Source: Patagioenas fasciata
Lineage: Eukaryota > Chordata > Aves > Columbiformes > Columbidae
Direction: 5' to 3'
Length of the DNA stretch: 64,000 bases
NCBI RefSeq assembly: GCF_037038585.1
Contig: NC_092520.1
Location: 122,606,001 to 122,670,000, forward strand
In this document: positions 33,242 to 46,795 of the stretch, piece after piece
Numbering within the stretch: position 1 is the first letter of the stretch
Layout of the letters: every line of letters begins with the position of its first letter
Translations under genes and position numbers: made by a program
The notes under the pieces: generated by a model
What the model was told of the DNA's origin: nothing
The model's input: only the letters and a program-made list of their open reading frames with translations
Databases searched by the model: none

Positions 33242-36200
33242 CGGGGAGGTGTGCATGTATTTCCTCTCCTAGCTATCAAGCTCTCTAAGGCTTAGGGGAG
33301 AGTTCCCTCTGTGGATGATGAACAACAGGCTGTGGACTCAGTTTGACAGCAAGCATGAACTAAGATAAGACCCTGCCTATAATCCTTTTTGAAGCCTGTC
33401 TGTAACTTGGTCAGCTATCCCACCTTAAAAATATAATAAAATATTTTTTGTGAGAAAGTGCTTTAAACATCCTCCCCCTCAACAGCTGTACCAGAGAAAG
33501 CCACATCTTAGCAGGCTGAACCAGAAACAGCTTAAACATTACTTCAGTTTGCTGTGGACATGTAAATGACATTTATTCACCTTCATGAAGGTTTTGAGAC
33601 CATGATCTCATGATGGACAATTGCTTAGTAATTTCTTTTTAACATTAAGGTGGCATCTAATGCCTTTCTGAAAGGATGCTCAATAGCTGTGTGAGTGAGG
33701 AAGAACTACATACATGAGTGTGGAATCCGAGCTTATGCCCATTTATATGAAAAGCAGAAAGAAAACGCATTGAACAGAAAGTCAATATCAACTTCAGCCA
33801 GTTCAATTAAGCTGGAGCTGAAGGACTATTAGGCTAGCATAACGTGACATGTTTTAAATAAAAGCTAATGAGGGTGAACGGCATGAAGAGGCTTCGCTCT
33901 GCGGTAATTTTTTCTGTAGCATCACTTTGCGATGTGCTTCTTCTGGCAGCATCCCCTGCTCTCAGCAGGGGTGTGAGGAGTAGGTGCTCCTGGCAGTAAC
34001 GGGCACCAGCCAGCCCTTCCCTTCTGCCTGCGAGCTGCCCTCATGTTCGCACGTGAGCCTCAGAGCATTCAGATCAAGCTGGCTTGTCCTGCTAACTGCT
34101 TAGGCCCGAACAGAGCCACCAGGGAGGAAGGGTGAGGACTCAGGATGTCAGTGGTTCATTTCTATGTCTCTAATCAGTTACATTTGACTCTGGCGGCATT
34201 GTTTTTGCTAATACTTAATAGTGATGGTTTGGACAGCTCACGCCTTAATAGGATCAGCGATATGGTAATGTCTCCCAACTGGAAATAAGCTTTAAATATC
34301 TTGAGAAGGGAAGTGAAAACCTTTAGAGGAAAGAAATTCAGACATTTACTCTAAGCCTGTTCTGTGACTGCCATGCTAGTTCCTGAGCCAAGGAGTGAAG
34401 AGGCATCAAGGCTGCAGGTGTGTGGACACAAACCCTCCATCTAGGTATTTTGTCTTCTATAAGCTTAAAAAAGATCATAAAAGCTGATTTTGTAATGCAC
34501 ACATAAGCTACTAAGGCAAACAAGCTGTGACACCCTAAATTTAAGGCTATCCCCAAATAAACAGGGAGAGGAACACACAATTTTGTCAGTACGTTTTGTG
34601 CACAGTATGCTCTTGACTGGAAATATTTTCCCTCTGTGTGGGGCTTGGTGTCCTGCTGAAAAGGTGAGTGGCATGGGCACAAAGACAGCACAAGTGAGTG
34701 CTAGGAAAGCATGCACAAGCAGCCAGCTGTCCCCACTCTAACAAACAGATTTACCGCTGAGGTTGTTCTTCCCACCTGAATCTCCAAAATAAAAATGCCA
34801 CAGTTCTGTGACTAAGCTCAGCCATGAGGTAAAATGGGAGGAGGTGGATAAAAAAAAATATATCAACTATTACTATAGGGGGAAAATCACAGTCTTGGAC
34901 AAAAGGAGATTCTTCTTCTCTCATCTTTCAGTGTTCAACTGGCAGCACAGTGCAAGATGCTGTGACATTCAAGTTATAATGCCATTTCTCAGATGCAGAA
35001 ACACATTTGTCTGTAGTCCTATTGGATTTATAGAGGAAATTAGAGGGGTGACCTTTCTGCCTAATAAAATTTCTGTTAAATGGCTCACTTTGGTATAAAT
35101 GTTACTCCATTATTGGGCAGGAGTAAATCCCATGCTCTGGTGAGTCAGTGCTCTGCAGACCTCATGGCAGGGTTAATGCCTGTGTCTAGCTTCAAAAGTA
35201 GTGATGTCCAGAAATGCAGGAACAGTCTCTTCTCTCGTCTGAGGATCTGCAGGACCAGCCTTGCCTGGCAAGGGGAGAGGCAGCAGTAGCGGGAAGGAAC
35301 AGGCACCCCCAGGCACATGGTTGTGGGAGCTTGAAGCAGCACATGTCTGAGACAGACCGATGACTGCAGGGTCTTTCCAAACCGGATTTTAAGACAGGGT
35401 ACGCGTTGTCATCTTGTCAATAAAGATGTGAGGTGGATGAAAGCTTTTGCGTTTGCACAAAAATCAGCTAAATGCTCTGTTTCTCTCATTTCTTGTCAAG
35501 GCATAGAAAAAGAGAAGGACAGAAATGAGCAGGGATTCTTTTTAGGTGCAGGTTTTGCATTAGCATCATTATGAGTCAACATTTCATATTAAGTTTCTCT
35601 GTATTAGCTCCCACACATAATGTAGATGAAATGGTAGCTCTGCTGCTTCCAACTCCTTAAAACACACAACCCAAGACATATTGTTTTGACCAGGCCCCTG
35701 AAGATGCTGGAGCACTTCCACCTACAGATGCACCTTAACACTACCAGAGCTACTGAGCACCAGACTTGGTCTTTGTGAGTTTGGCCCTTGGTGAAAGTGG
35801 GACAAAACCACTTCCCTTTCCCCCACAGGAAAACAGTCACTTAAATGCAGGTCTGGCTTTAAAATGCTCAGATGTCATGGCAACATTAGTTTTCCAAGTG
35901 AAAGGAAAAGCTTTTGATGCAAGGAGGAAAAATCAATACTTTGGGGTAGCAGTTTGGAAGGTGCAAGTGGGATATTGAGGGAACATGTGTATGTGCCAGG
36001 AGTGAACATCATCTCCTGCCATCCTCTGGAGAGATCATTTTCTCTCATCTGCTGTGACAGTTCAGATGAATTAAACATTGTGCCACAGTTCTAGTGGTTG
36101 TGGTGTTAAATCCAAGCAGCGTTTCTTGGATTCCCCCTACCTCAGAAAGATACTTGGGAAGATGGGCTGCAGCTGGGTCTCCACACAAATAGCAGCCAGA

Positions 36201-39200
36201 GAAGGTTTAGCTGCTGAAAAGCAAGAGTTTGAGCTACAGCCAGGTGAATTTGATTTCTAGATTGCGTGAAAGAACTGCAGTGGAAGGCTTAGGCCTTGCC
36301 TGAAGAAAGATAAGGTGGGGTAAAAAAAGCTCAGGCTTATGTGTAAGCTGAATTGTGCTTCACTTTCCTGTTGTGGGACTTTTCACTGAAGCAGTGTCCC
36401 TAAAGTGGCTCAGCATTGGCAGGAGCTACTGGGAATGTAGCAAAGCAGCTATTAATATTTCTTGGCTGTTTGTTAGTAAGTGCATTTTGTTGATGGAGCT
36501 GTTATTAACCAGGGGCAGTGCGGCCACAGCTGAAAGTGAACCATGTAGGAGTGTGGCTGTGTGAAGGCGTCTGTCTCCTGAACACACATGGCCCTTGCAG
36601 GATCTGCTGGGCCCAGAGGACAGCTGGTTCACTTGGGACAGGCTCACAGCTGAGATGTGCTGGCTGCCACTGTGAAGGTCAATGTAGTGAGTTTTAAGGC
36701 ATGGATGGACCTGCATTTCCTAAATGCTGGGAATAGTTTTTCAGATTCCTGTGAATTCAGTTTAGTTCTCCACCATTTGCATCAACGAGATTTACTCTTT
36801 TAGGATTTCTTAGTGTCATTAAAAAGCATTTCTACTCAAGTTTCAGCAGAGACCCACTGAAACAGTAATGTGTATTTTGTAAGTGATTTTCTTAGCCCTG
36901 GAGGTCTTGCCTAAAAACAAAAGTTGTTTTCTTTTCCTACTGTGAAATGTTTGATTATATGAATCTTTCCCCGAGAAGTATTACCATAATCTGAGCTTTT
37001 TTATGAAGGGTCAAATACAATGGCTAGAACAGGTATGATTTTATTTTTTTTCTGTGTTAGTAAGTCAAGCTATTGGCATAACCTTTCAAGAGAGAATACA
37101 AAGAGAAGTATTATGTGAAGGTGATTTCTGTGGTAGGCTTCTCTGTGTTCCAGATGTGAAGCGCTCATTACCTGTGAAGTCAAACTAAGTAGGGGAAAAA
37201 AAAAAAAATAGTGTATTTGTAGTAATTGGCTATTTTTTTTTTCCCTATTAGTTCTCTTTTCCCCTCTCTTTTTATATGCTTAATGTAGGATGAGGATCAA
37301 AAGCAAAATTATTGTTTACAGACAGTTTCAGTAGTGTCTGCATTCTGGAAAACGAATCCATGAATGATTAAACAGTTTTCCTACTGTTTGCTTCTGAAGT
37401 GGGAGTTGTGGAATAAAAGCAGGCCATAGTACTGCCATGTCACTGAAGCAGGCTGCATAAGTGAACCTCATTTTGGCAGAATGTGTTCTGTATTTAAAAT
37501 GTCTGTTGCCATGTAATATGATGAGTCCCTTAAGAGCTACCTTCTGCAGTTGTGCTGTGAATTGCACTCCCACTGGAGTCAAGTACATCCAGGCAAATTG
37601 GATTATTAGCTGGAGATAAATGGGCCAGGGAGCACTTAATTGAAGGAGTGATGATGCTCTTGCCCTTCAACTAAGTATAAATGCTGTCTCCTACAAAAGC
37701 AGGATATATGGAGGTTTCAGTTCTGAACATTGTCTGCTTTCTTCAAGAGTCTATATACTAGTTGTCATGGGATGAATCATACACCTTAGCATTCATCTAG
37801 AACGAATCTTCAGTTTTGAAAACATTGAATTTCACAAACTGTTACCTTCTTCATAATAATTTTGAAACAAAAGGAGCGATTTAGCTTTGTGTTTAGGACA
37901 ATCTTCTTAATGATATTGTTAGTTCAATCTGTACTGTAGGTATAACATACATGACTGGGGCCAGCTGATAACAGAGTTCTTTGAACATCAAAACCTTCCC
38001 TTGAAGTGATATTTTTAGAGTATCAGAACTGGAAAATGGAGGATGGAAACAGCTGGATTTCTTTGCTTGCTTGCAATGTCATGGCGGTGAGATGTGAGCC
38101 CCAAGCAGAGCTTTGTGTGGCCAGCAAGGTCTGTGAAGAAATGGACTGCAGTGGTCATGACTGACGTGAGTGGGGGGTGATGCAGGCAACACTCCATAAC
38201 TGGCAGAGAAAACAAAGGTGTTTTTTTGATTCCTGGACTCCTTGGTTAAATCTGAAAAAGTGGAGGGGGCAGGGAACTACAATCCAATAGAAAAGAAAAT
38301 CTAAAAGCAAGTATTTTCTACCTGCTACCGACTTGTTGTTTTATAAATGTGGTGCGTATTTAGGAAAAAAAGTGCTAATCAGAAAGTAAATGAATTAGAA
38401 GGACAGATGGATTTAAAGTTGGCTTTCTAGTGAGCAAGCTTGAAATAACCCATGAAATACAGGGAAAGACGAACAGAACTAAAGATGTTATCAGAAAAAA
38501 ATATATTAGGGTGGTGGGGATCCCTAGGAGGAGGAACCAGCTGCTCTGTTAGGAAAAGGAGGATCCTCCTCATTTGGGAGGAGGAGTAGATGAATGACCT
38601 GTACAAATGGAAATATAAACCAGTCAGATTTGATGTCATCAATATCACTCCTCCTGTCACCACAGGTCACCAAGGGTCTCAAATTTTGGTTGTCCCTTTG
38701 GTCAAAGTTTGTATATTCTCAGCTAATATTGCTAATTTAAAACCTGCGTATAGCAAGTGATGGTGAAACTTGTCATCTTGGCGGAGAACAAGCAAAGACA
38801 GATCTTTATGTGCATTAGTGGGAAGCTGTTCATAGCGGAAACCGGTAATGTACGTTGCTTAAAGAGAACTGGCATTTGCTTGTTTACTAGGCTGTCTAAA
38901 AATAAGACTGCACAGCAAAACACACGTGCTCTCTTCAAAATCTCACCTTGCACAGGCAAAGCTGCTGCTGTTACCTTGTCTGGCAGGAGCTACTGATCTG
39001 AAGAAACAAAAGACAGCGTTTCTGCTGAAGTCTTTTTATTCTGAGATGGATGCGTGTCTGTCCCTCAAAAGGAAACCAGGACTGCCAAAAGAACAACATT
39101 TATTTTAAAACTCTTTTGCTCCTTGGAGTGAAGAAAATTAACTCCAAAAATAGCTCATTATAGAACATTACTTATGAGCTGGGTGCCTGTAACTACACTT

Positions 39201-41807
39201 TGTCCTTTCAGATAAAGGCTGTGGCTATTGCCATTTTCTTGGTGTTTTGCAGAATGAATCATGTTTCCACCCTTGGGTTTCATTACAAATGCAAAGCACT
39301 TCTGAGACTTATTGTGGTGTCTGAAAGTCCTTTAAAATCCTCAGGAGGAGAGGTGCACTGAAAACGCAGGTCCTTGAAAACTACAATTTCTGTAATCAAT
39401 TTAAACCGTAGGAACCATGTTGTACATACAGTTCACCCCTCTCCCCCCTCCCACCGCTTTTCCCGAGAAATAGGGCAATTGGAGTCTAAATCTATTCTTA
39501 AAAATGTTACTAGAGAGAAGTTTGAGAAGTGATCAGGTCGAGACAAATTTGGAAATTTTGTCTCTTGAACAGGATCCCAATGATGGATTGGGTTCAGTGT
39601 AAGTGTTTAAAGGTATCAGGGCCCTTACAGCTGCCTCCCTTTAATGGTTCTGGAGGAAAAATATTGACAGCTCTGCATGTCACTTGCAAGATTAAGAGCC
39701 AAGACATCATGAGGCTGTACAAGATCCTAAGCTATGTGAGGAGGGGTCCAGGCTGTCTGTGTAAAAGTGTAAGCATTTTTTGTCTTCTTTGTATTGTGGT
39801 GTGGCCATGGCAGTAAAAACTCTTAGGAAGGTGGCTCTGCCAACATCTCAGATGATCCTAAGTTAGCTTTCCCCTCCTTTTGACTTAGCAAAACACTATG
39901 AGGAATCCATCTTGCCTGTTAAAATAAATCCCTTACAAGTCCAGACAGGCAGAAGACAGGAAGATGACCAGCCAATGTGGAAGTGGATAAAAGGAGCTCC
40001 CTGTGTCTGAAGGTCAAGGCACACAGACATTCAGCTTTGCTCTGCTACACGGAGAAAGCGCAGAGTCTTGGCAGGTTCTGACATTACTGTACACAAAGGA
40101 TTTAGTGTGAGGATTTTATCCCATGGTTTCCAGACAACAAAGGATACTGAAATTTCGCTGCAGTAAGCAAGTGCAGCTCATGTGACCAGTTATCTTCACT
40201 AGGAACAGTACTTGTACACGTGTAATCAGCTTCTGTTTGCTGTGATGTCCTCCTGATCCTCAAGTACCAATCTTTAAACAAATCTCAGGTCGCTTTCCCA
40301 GTTTGGCAAACTGCTGATCAGATTCTTTTCCCCAATGATCTTGATTAGCTTCATTTGCTCTTTTGTGAGGTGATTTGCACTAACATTGGGAGAGTTGAAC
40401 CTGCTTGAAAGAGTATGGAGTATGGCCTGCTGGGTGGGAAAATCCAGTATTTAAATGCCAGATAAAACTTTTGTTCACAGAGTTGGCTCAAGTGATGTTG
40501 CTGTGAGATGTCGACTGATGGAGCTGTGTAACATGATGGTGCTGGGAGGAAGGTTCACAAGCTCTTTCACTGAGGCTGTATGGAGACCGGAGGGCTGGAG
40601 GGGTTACCTCTCTCTGCTGAGGTAAAAACAAAACAAAAGCCACTTAGCTGTAGTTCAACCTATGGCTCTTTGGTTCTTGCCATTTCATCATGTAGCAGCG
40701 AATGCTGCTGCCATATGCAGATTATGACCATACCCAACCCTTTGACGTCCTGCTACTCTAACCAACATACAAACAGGAATCTCCGTAATGCAGAACCTAG
40801 AAGCCGGCAGGAGAAACAAATGTGGCCCATGTGGATCATGGTAACAAGTTTTATATTTAGGCTTTCTTTTTCTTTTCCATCATTCCAGATCCTCTTAACT
40901 TCTGCCTGTTATTTCACTGCTTTCTGCCCAAGGGCACAAGCAGGTATTCAAACTGGTGATCAGGCCCTAATGAAGATTAGTGTCCCTGCAGATGAGATAG
41001 AGCAGTTGCCTGCAAGTACCCAAAGATGTCGAGGTCAGACGGGACTGCAATGACCTAGCAGGTGCAACAGGAACACCTCTGAAAAAAAGCTTGAACATGG
41101 GTCTGTGCAATTTGGTGAGCAGGACTCAGTGCAATTCTTGGTCAATTGTACTGGTTTGTCTGTGCTTGAGCATGGTTTTTATTCCGAGCACCAGATTTTC
41201 TTTTTAAGTTATCTGGTTGCATTTCTCTGCCGGCACTTAAAATTTTCTTTGTCTCAGCGAGGACCCTGCCAATAACAGAGCTATGTAATTCAAATCCATT
41301 TGTTTAAACTTTTCCTTGTCAAATTAACTGGACTGTGTCCCTCCCTGTCAAGTATGTTTTTTTCAGTTCTTGAATTAACCTCTGTAGGTCTTTTGATTAC
41401 TTATCAAAATTTTTGGTGGGTGAGGGATTGAAACAGCAGTGTCAGTCACTTCTAGAGGGTGGAATGTCAAGCTGCCCCATAACTCCTGAATGAGGAAACT
41501 GAAACTGCAAATTTGCCAGGCTGAGTGAAACTGCTTGTTTAACACTTGGAAGTGCAAATAATCCAACTTTTTAAAAGGAGGTTAATTCAAGTTACTTCCT
41601 TTAAACACAAAAGTTTAAAAAACTTGTTCTGCTCCTTGACAGTTTAAAGTTGCATGTTCTTGCTGTAGTCTGTCACTGCCTGGATGATAACACCATAGGA
41701 CTTTGAGATCTGGTAAAGTATGGATAAAAGTGGCACAGGTAGACTGATCGCCCTACTGAAGTTTTTTAGGTGGAAGTAATGAAGTCAGAAAAAGCTCCAT
41801 TGTGGTG

Positions 41808-41910
41808 GTGGTTTTTGTTTGTTTTGTTTTGTTTGTGTTTTTGTTAGTTTGTGGTTTTGTTTGTTTGTGGTATTTTGTTTGTTTGTGTTGTTTGTTTTTT
41901 GTTTTGTTTT
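41808..41910. repeat. T/G-rich low-complexity tract
   Basis: About 100 bases of irregular tttg and gttt units with almost no C. A simple repeat or decayed tail. Confidence 0.75.
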
Positions 41911-42387
41911 CCCTCGTCCTCCTACTTAGAGGATGATCAGTGAAACAGAAATCAGGTGAAAGCTAAAGATGGAAAAGAAGGGGCATAGGTAGGTTTTTAA
42001 GAGATGGAGGTGGGAAGACAAGGAGTTAAACTTTCAGTGCTGGTTTTCTTCCAGGCTACCAAAGATATTTTCTGCTTAATTGCAAGGAAAATGCAACTGT
42101 GGAAAGGCAGGACAAGTATATTGCATTAGCATTCTATAGGGAACTTAATCTGTGGCAAACACTGGGGCTAGGTTGGCATGAGGTTTGCAGAAGCCTTGAG
42201 CAGTGAGCAGTGCTTCCTGGGGAAGACACTGCAATCCTGCCTACATGACTGAGATATATTTGGTTCACGTGCACTAAACAGTAACCTCATCTCAGCTGGG
42301 CATCCATTATGGCAAGTGACTGCTATGAAAGTGTGAGAAGAGAGATGTTTCCTGTTTGCCTGTCATGTGGTACATAAGGTTTGATTA

Positions 42388-42733
42388 TAGAGGATGATCT
42401 TATCAACGCTTACAAATATCTCAAGGGTGAGTGCCAAGAGGATGCAGCCAGACTCTCTTCAGTGGCACTCAGCGATAGGATAAGGGGCAATGGGTACAGA
42501 CTGAAACACATGAGGTTCCATCTGAATACGAGGAAAAATTTATCTGAGGGTGACAGAGCACTGGAACAGGCGGCCCAGAGAGCTTGTGGAGTCTCCTGCT
42601 CTGGAGGCATTCAAAATCCGCCTGGATACATTCTTATGCCATTGGCTCTGGGTGAACCTGCTTTAGCAGATGGGTTGGACTAGATGATATCCAGAGGTGC
42701 CTTCCAACCCCAACCATTCTGTGATTCTGTGTA
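42388..42733 (+). repeat. CR1 LINE 3' end, plus orientation, best preserved in the window
   Basis: About 345 bp of CR1 3' region in order: 'aatatctcaagggtgagtgc', 'gacagagcactggaacaggc', 'ggcattcaaaatccgcctgg', 'agatgggttggactagatga' and the terminal 'cattctgtgattctgtg'. 5' truncated, as is usual for CR1. Confidence 0.93.
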
Positions 42734-43783
42734 ATGGGGTATCCATTAATCATAGCAGCCTCTCAGGGTCTTAGCCTTGTGGACCAATTCTTTTGGACAG
42801 CACTGCTCATAAGCTGAAGCCCTAAGGAACTTATGAATGTAATCTTTGTTCACTTTCAACAGGGCATCAGTTAAGCACCAGGTCACCAACTGAAGTATGT
42901 TTTGCAGGGAAAAGCACAAGACACATTCATCAGTAAGAGTAAGTGCTTCAACTTGGCTTGTCAAACTCTGCTCAGGCCTGACCTATGTAAGCACACATGA
43001 CTGAGCACTCTGATAGATGGGAGTTTGCACATCAGCACATCCAATCACCTGAAAGCTACAAACATTGCTTTTGCTTGGCTGAAGTGCTGCCATGACTTGA
43101 CTTCTGTAGAGGGTGCTATCATTTGCTCTAGTGCTTGCTCAACTGAGTCAACCTCATTATCATGGCAACTCTATTTTTTTAGTATATTGTTTGTTTTATT
43201 TGAGATACAGCATATTTCCTAGCACTGTGATTTTTCCTAACAAGTTATATTTAATCTAGCAGCATGATTCATGTGCACTGGGTCAATATTACTTGCCTTG
43301 TTCCCTACCATACAGAACTGTCCAGTTTCATATAAGCAGGAAAGAAATGGAGAGTAAAATTAGCTAGTGCCCCCAATAAGAGGCAAGTGGAGCAAGACCA
43401 TTAACCGATGAAATAGCAGGGCTTGTCTGTCCTTAAAATGTCACAGACTGATAAATAGATGCTTTGGCCAAAAGATGTGTTCACTTAGCCTTTTTGTTTT
43501 AATTTAAATTGATGTGGATACAAATAATTAAGCTGTTCTCCATCTGTATAGGCGAGGTAAAATAGCTCTGTTAGTGCTGCTGTGCAAGGCCATCAGTGGC
43601 TTCACTTCAGATGAAATGCTCTGTCAGTGGCAGTTATTTGTCGTGTCCGGATCTTCGAAGACAGCTCAATTGCCTATAATTTCCAAGATTATTTTGTCTG
43701 TTGGAAACTATTTTGTTATATTGGAGGCTTCTAGCACATGGTCAAGGATTGACAGGAATCAGAAATTGAGAGCTCAAGGAGAA

Positions 43784-44035
43784 TCATAGAATCACAGAAT
43801 CGTTTGGGTTGGAAGGGACCTGAAAGATCACCTGGTTCCAACCCTCCTGCCATGGGCAGTCACACCTTCCACTGGACCAGGTTACTCAAAGCCCCGTCCA
43901 GGCTGTCCTTGAACACTTCCAGGGATGGGGCATTCACAGCTTCTCTGGGCAGCCTGTTCCACTGACTCAGCACCCTCTTGGTGAAGAATTTCTTCCTTCT
44001 ATCTGATGTAAATCTGCCCTCTTTCAGTTTATTTT
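43784..44035 (-). repeat. CR1 LINE 3' end, minus orientation
   Basis: Begins with the reversed CR1 terminus ('atcatagaatcacagaatcg'), then 'gggttggaagggacctgaaa' and 'gggcagcctgttccactgac', ending near 'tctgccctctttcagttt'. Confidence 0.93.
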
Positions 44036-45189
44036 TTCGGAAGAAAAATTAAATATGAGTACTGCGATTTGAAGCTACATCTCCAGACAACAAAGATCTT
44101 GAAGGCAAGCAGCATGGTATTCATTTAGTGAGGGAGGAGAAAGAGTTGCAAAGTTGATACTGAAACATAAGTTAGTAGTCAATTATTAATAATTTAGTAA
44201 TCAATTGCCACCCACTTACATACTTTGGTAAAAGCCTCATTTCAACTTACAGTTTCATCCGTGCTGGTTCTGTCTCCTGTGATGGAAGAGATGTATCCAA
44301 AATGTTAATGATTTACCTGTGTCAGTGCAGATCTCTGCAGACTATTGATAGCATACCAGTTATTATTAGTACCTGTTTTTTGAAGGTATAGGTATTTGAC
44401 CTTTTCTGGGTTCAAACTGAAGCTGAATTACAAATTCAGCTGTGTTATTAAGAAGCACAGTCAACACCTTTTGTTATTCTGTTGGGAGTAATCTTGTCTG
44501 TAATTTGAAGAAATTATTAAAGGAATAAAATGTGCAATTGTATAGTGTTAGTGTCAGCTCTGGTGAAAATTAATTGATTTAAAAAGATTTATGAATGTCT
44601 TCTCAAGTGTTATCATAAATCACCATTGACTAGTTTTCACATATCTGATAAGACCTGTGCTTTGTCTGAGTTTTGATTAAAGAAAAACTGAAACAAGCAA
44701 TATGTGAGAGAATTTTTATAGGTACTAAAATCAGGTTTTGGCAGAATTAACATTGCATTGTATATGTACACTTCTTCCTCCCAGATTTTTGTGTAGCTTG
44801 TTAGACATTGCTGCTTCACAAAGGGAGATCCTGAAGTAGAAACAAACTGTTACTTTTGATGTTAAGTTTAGGAGAAAATGACATGCTGAGGTTAAGTAGC
44901 TCTCTAGACTGTCCCGCGATGTTATTTGGCTCATGCTGGCAAGCTGGTTTAAGGCTCCTGTCAGATTAAGCAGCAAGAAAGACTGCCTCTGAATGGTGAT
45001 ACATGAAACTTTGGTCAGAAGGGAAGGAATTCTGTTATACAGAGAGGATTTTGTAGATGTTAGGTTTGTTCAAGTCTAAGATAATTACCTCTTTTGAATC
45101 TGTGCTCAATGGTGAAAGTGTGATGTATCTTCTCTGTCTTGAATGCTTCTCTCTTACCATCGAGTATAGACTGAGTCTGGAAAACAAAC

Positions 45190-45447
45190 TGGTACAAGAG
45201 GAAATTACCTCAAGTTGCTCCAGGGGAGGTTTAGACTGGATATTAGGAAAAAATTCTTCATAGAAAGGGTTGTCAGCTGTTGGAACAGGCTGCCCAGGGA
45301 AGTGGTAGAGTCACCATCCCTGGAGGTGTTTAAAAGGTGTTCAGATGAGGTTCTTATGGACATGGTTTAGTACTAGAGTTAGGTTAGGTTATGGTTGGAC
45401 TTGATCCTGAGGGTCTTTTCCAACTGAAACAATTCTGTTCTATATGC
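45190..45447 (+). repeat. CR1 LINE 3' end, plus orientation
   Basis: Contains 'caggggaggtttagactgga', 'aacaggctgcccagggaagt', 'catccctggaggtgtttaaa', 'ttatggttggacttgatcct' and the terminal 'acaattctgttctat'. A GA microsatellite (45479-45494) follows close behind. Confidence 0.92.
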
Positions 45448-46245
45448 CAGGCTGTCCCTAGTTATTTGTGGGTTTTGGAGAGAGAGAGAGAGAGGGAGCA
45501 GAAAAATCAGGCTGCCAAACAGGTGCGCATGAGGATACCAGAGCCTTGAGAGCAAATGATGCAAGTAAAACCAAGCCATCACTGCCATTGTGTGACTAAA
45601 CCAAGAAGTATGTGATTTGTATCAGTGGGTTTTGTAGTAGTAGGAAAGCATGAAGAGGTGGAATTGGTCTGGAAGCCATGACAAAGGCAAGTAAATAGGA
45701 CGCTTCTGAAACTGATCAATATATGTGCTATGTTGATTTGTGTCAGAAAGAGATAAGAGGCATGCTTTGATATGCATTACTTGCGGGAGATAAAATCAAG
45801 CTGCCTAATACCAATTCACGCATACCAAGTAATGGCTTAAAGCCCGTGGCTCTTGCAGGTGGACCTATGTGAAAGTGTATTTCTCCATAAATCTCAGAAA
45901 TGGAATAATGGCTCATATTAACTTTACGAGCTGACCTGGAGTTGCTGGTATCTGTCAGCGAAACAGCCTGTGGTTTGCATTGGTTTCCGATTTTTTTAAT
46001 CTCCAGACCTTTTTTTTTTTTTATATAGGGAACATTCAATTAATGAAACAGAAGGAAAGAACAATGCTCAGTTTCATAAAATTAATATATTTCTAATGTG
46101 TTTCTTGTTTTATTTCAGTTTGCCAACATCTTTATTCTTAGCTCTACATGGAAACAGAATGCACTTGTCTTGAAAAAAACCCCAAACACCAACTTCATTT
46201 TTTAAGAGGAAACGAGGGAGAAGTAAGTACCAGGTACTGTGACAT

Positions 46246-46795
46246 TGTTGTGGGTTAGTGGTGGTAATCAGCCAGACTCCCATCCAGCTACTCAGTCCCT
46301 CTCTGCCCTCCTCAGTAGGATGCGGGAAATAAATGGGAGAACAGGAAGGAGAGAAAAATAATGGTTTGAGATGAAGACAGGGAGATTACTTGCCAATCAC
46401 TGTTGTAGGCAAAACAGACTCAGCTTGGGTAAAACTGACTTAATTTGTTGTCCATTTAAAAAAATGTGACTACCAATTTGGGTGGTATGAAACGAAAAGA
46501 CCAACATTGAAACAACACTGTTCCTCCCTCCTTTCTCTGGGTCAGTTTTGTTTCTTCGCTCACAAATCCTCTACTTGCCTGCTCCAACACCACTCCTCAA
46601 ACCATGAGTAGCGCAGTAGGAAAGGGGGGCTGTGGTCAGTGGTTTCTCTCTGCTGCTCTTCCTTTCTCTCACTTTTCCATTGGCCTCAGTCCTTCAGGAA
46701 CATCCATCTGCTCCAACATGCTCTGCTCCATGGGCTACAGCAATGATCTCTCCTCTGACACCTGGAGGACTTCCTCCTCCGTCTCCATATTTTTT
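46246..46795 (-). mobile_element. Avian endogenous-retrovirus LTR fragment, decayed
   Basis: A fossil LTR in minus orientation. Its 3' terminus is at about 46246 (tgttgtgggtt read on the plus strand). It shows the typical avian LTR phrases 'agggagattacttgccaatc' and 'ggcaaaacagactcagcttg' and a series of 'ctccaacatgctctgctcc'-type motifs, and stops in a T-rich run near 46795, so it looks incomplete. No internal viral region adjoins it. Old and degenerate. Confidence 0.7.

Noticed and set aside
40580-41053. 157-codon open frame on the plus strand
   Set aside because: No domain or signal recognised. The protein is Ser/Gln-rich without order, and a frame of this length is expected by chance in 64 kb.
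42381-42683. 100-codon open frame
   Set aside because: It lies wholly in the CR1 3' end, which is largely noncoding in that part of the element.
43212-43260. Partial similarity to 48283-48330 (tagcactgtgattttt ... taacaa)
   Set aside because: About 25 imperfect bases rich in T; may be chance.
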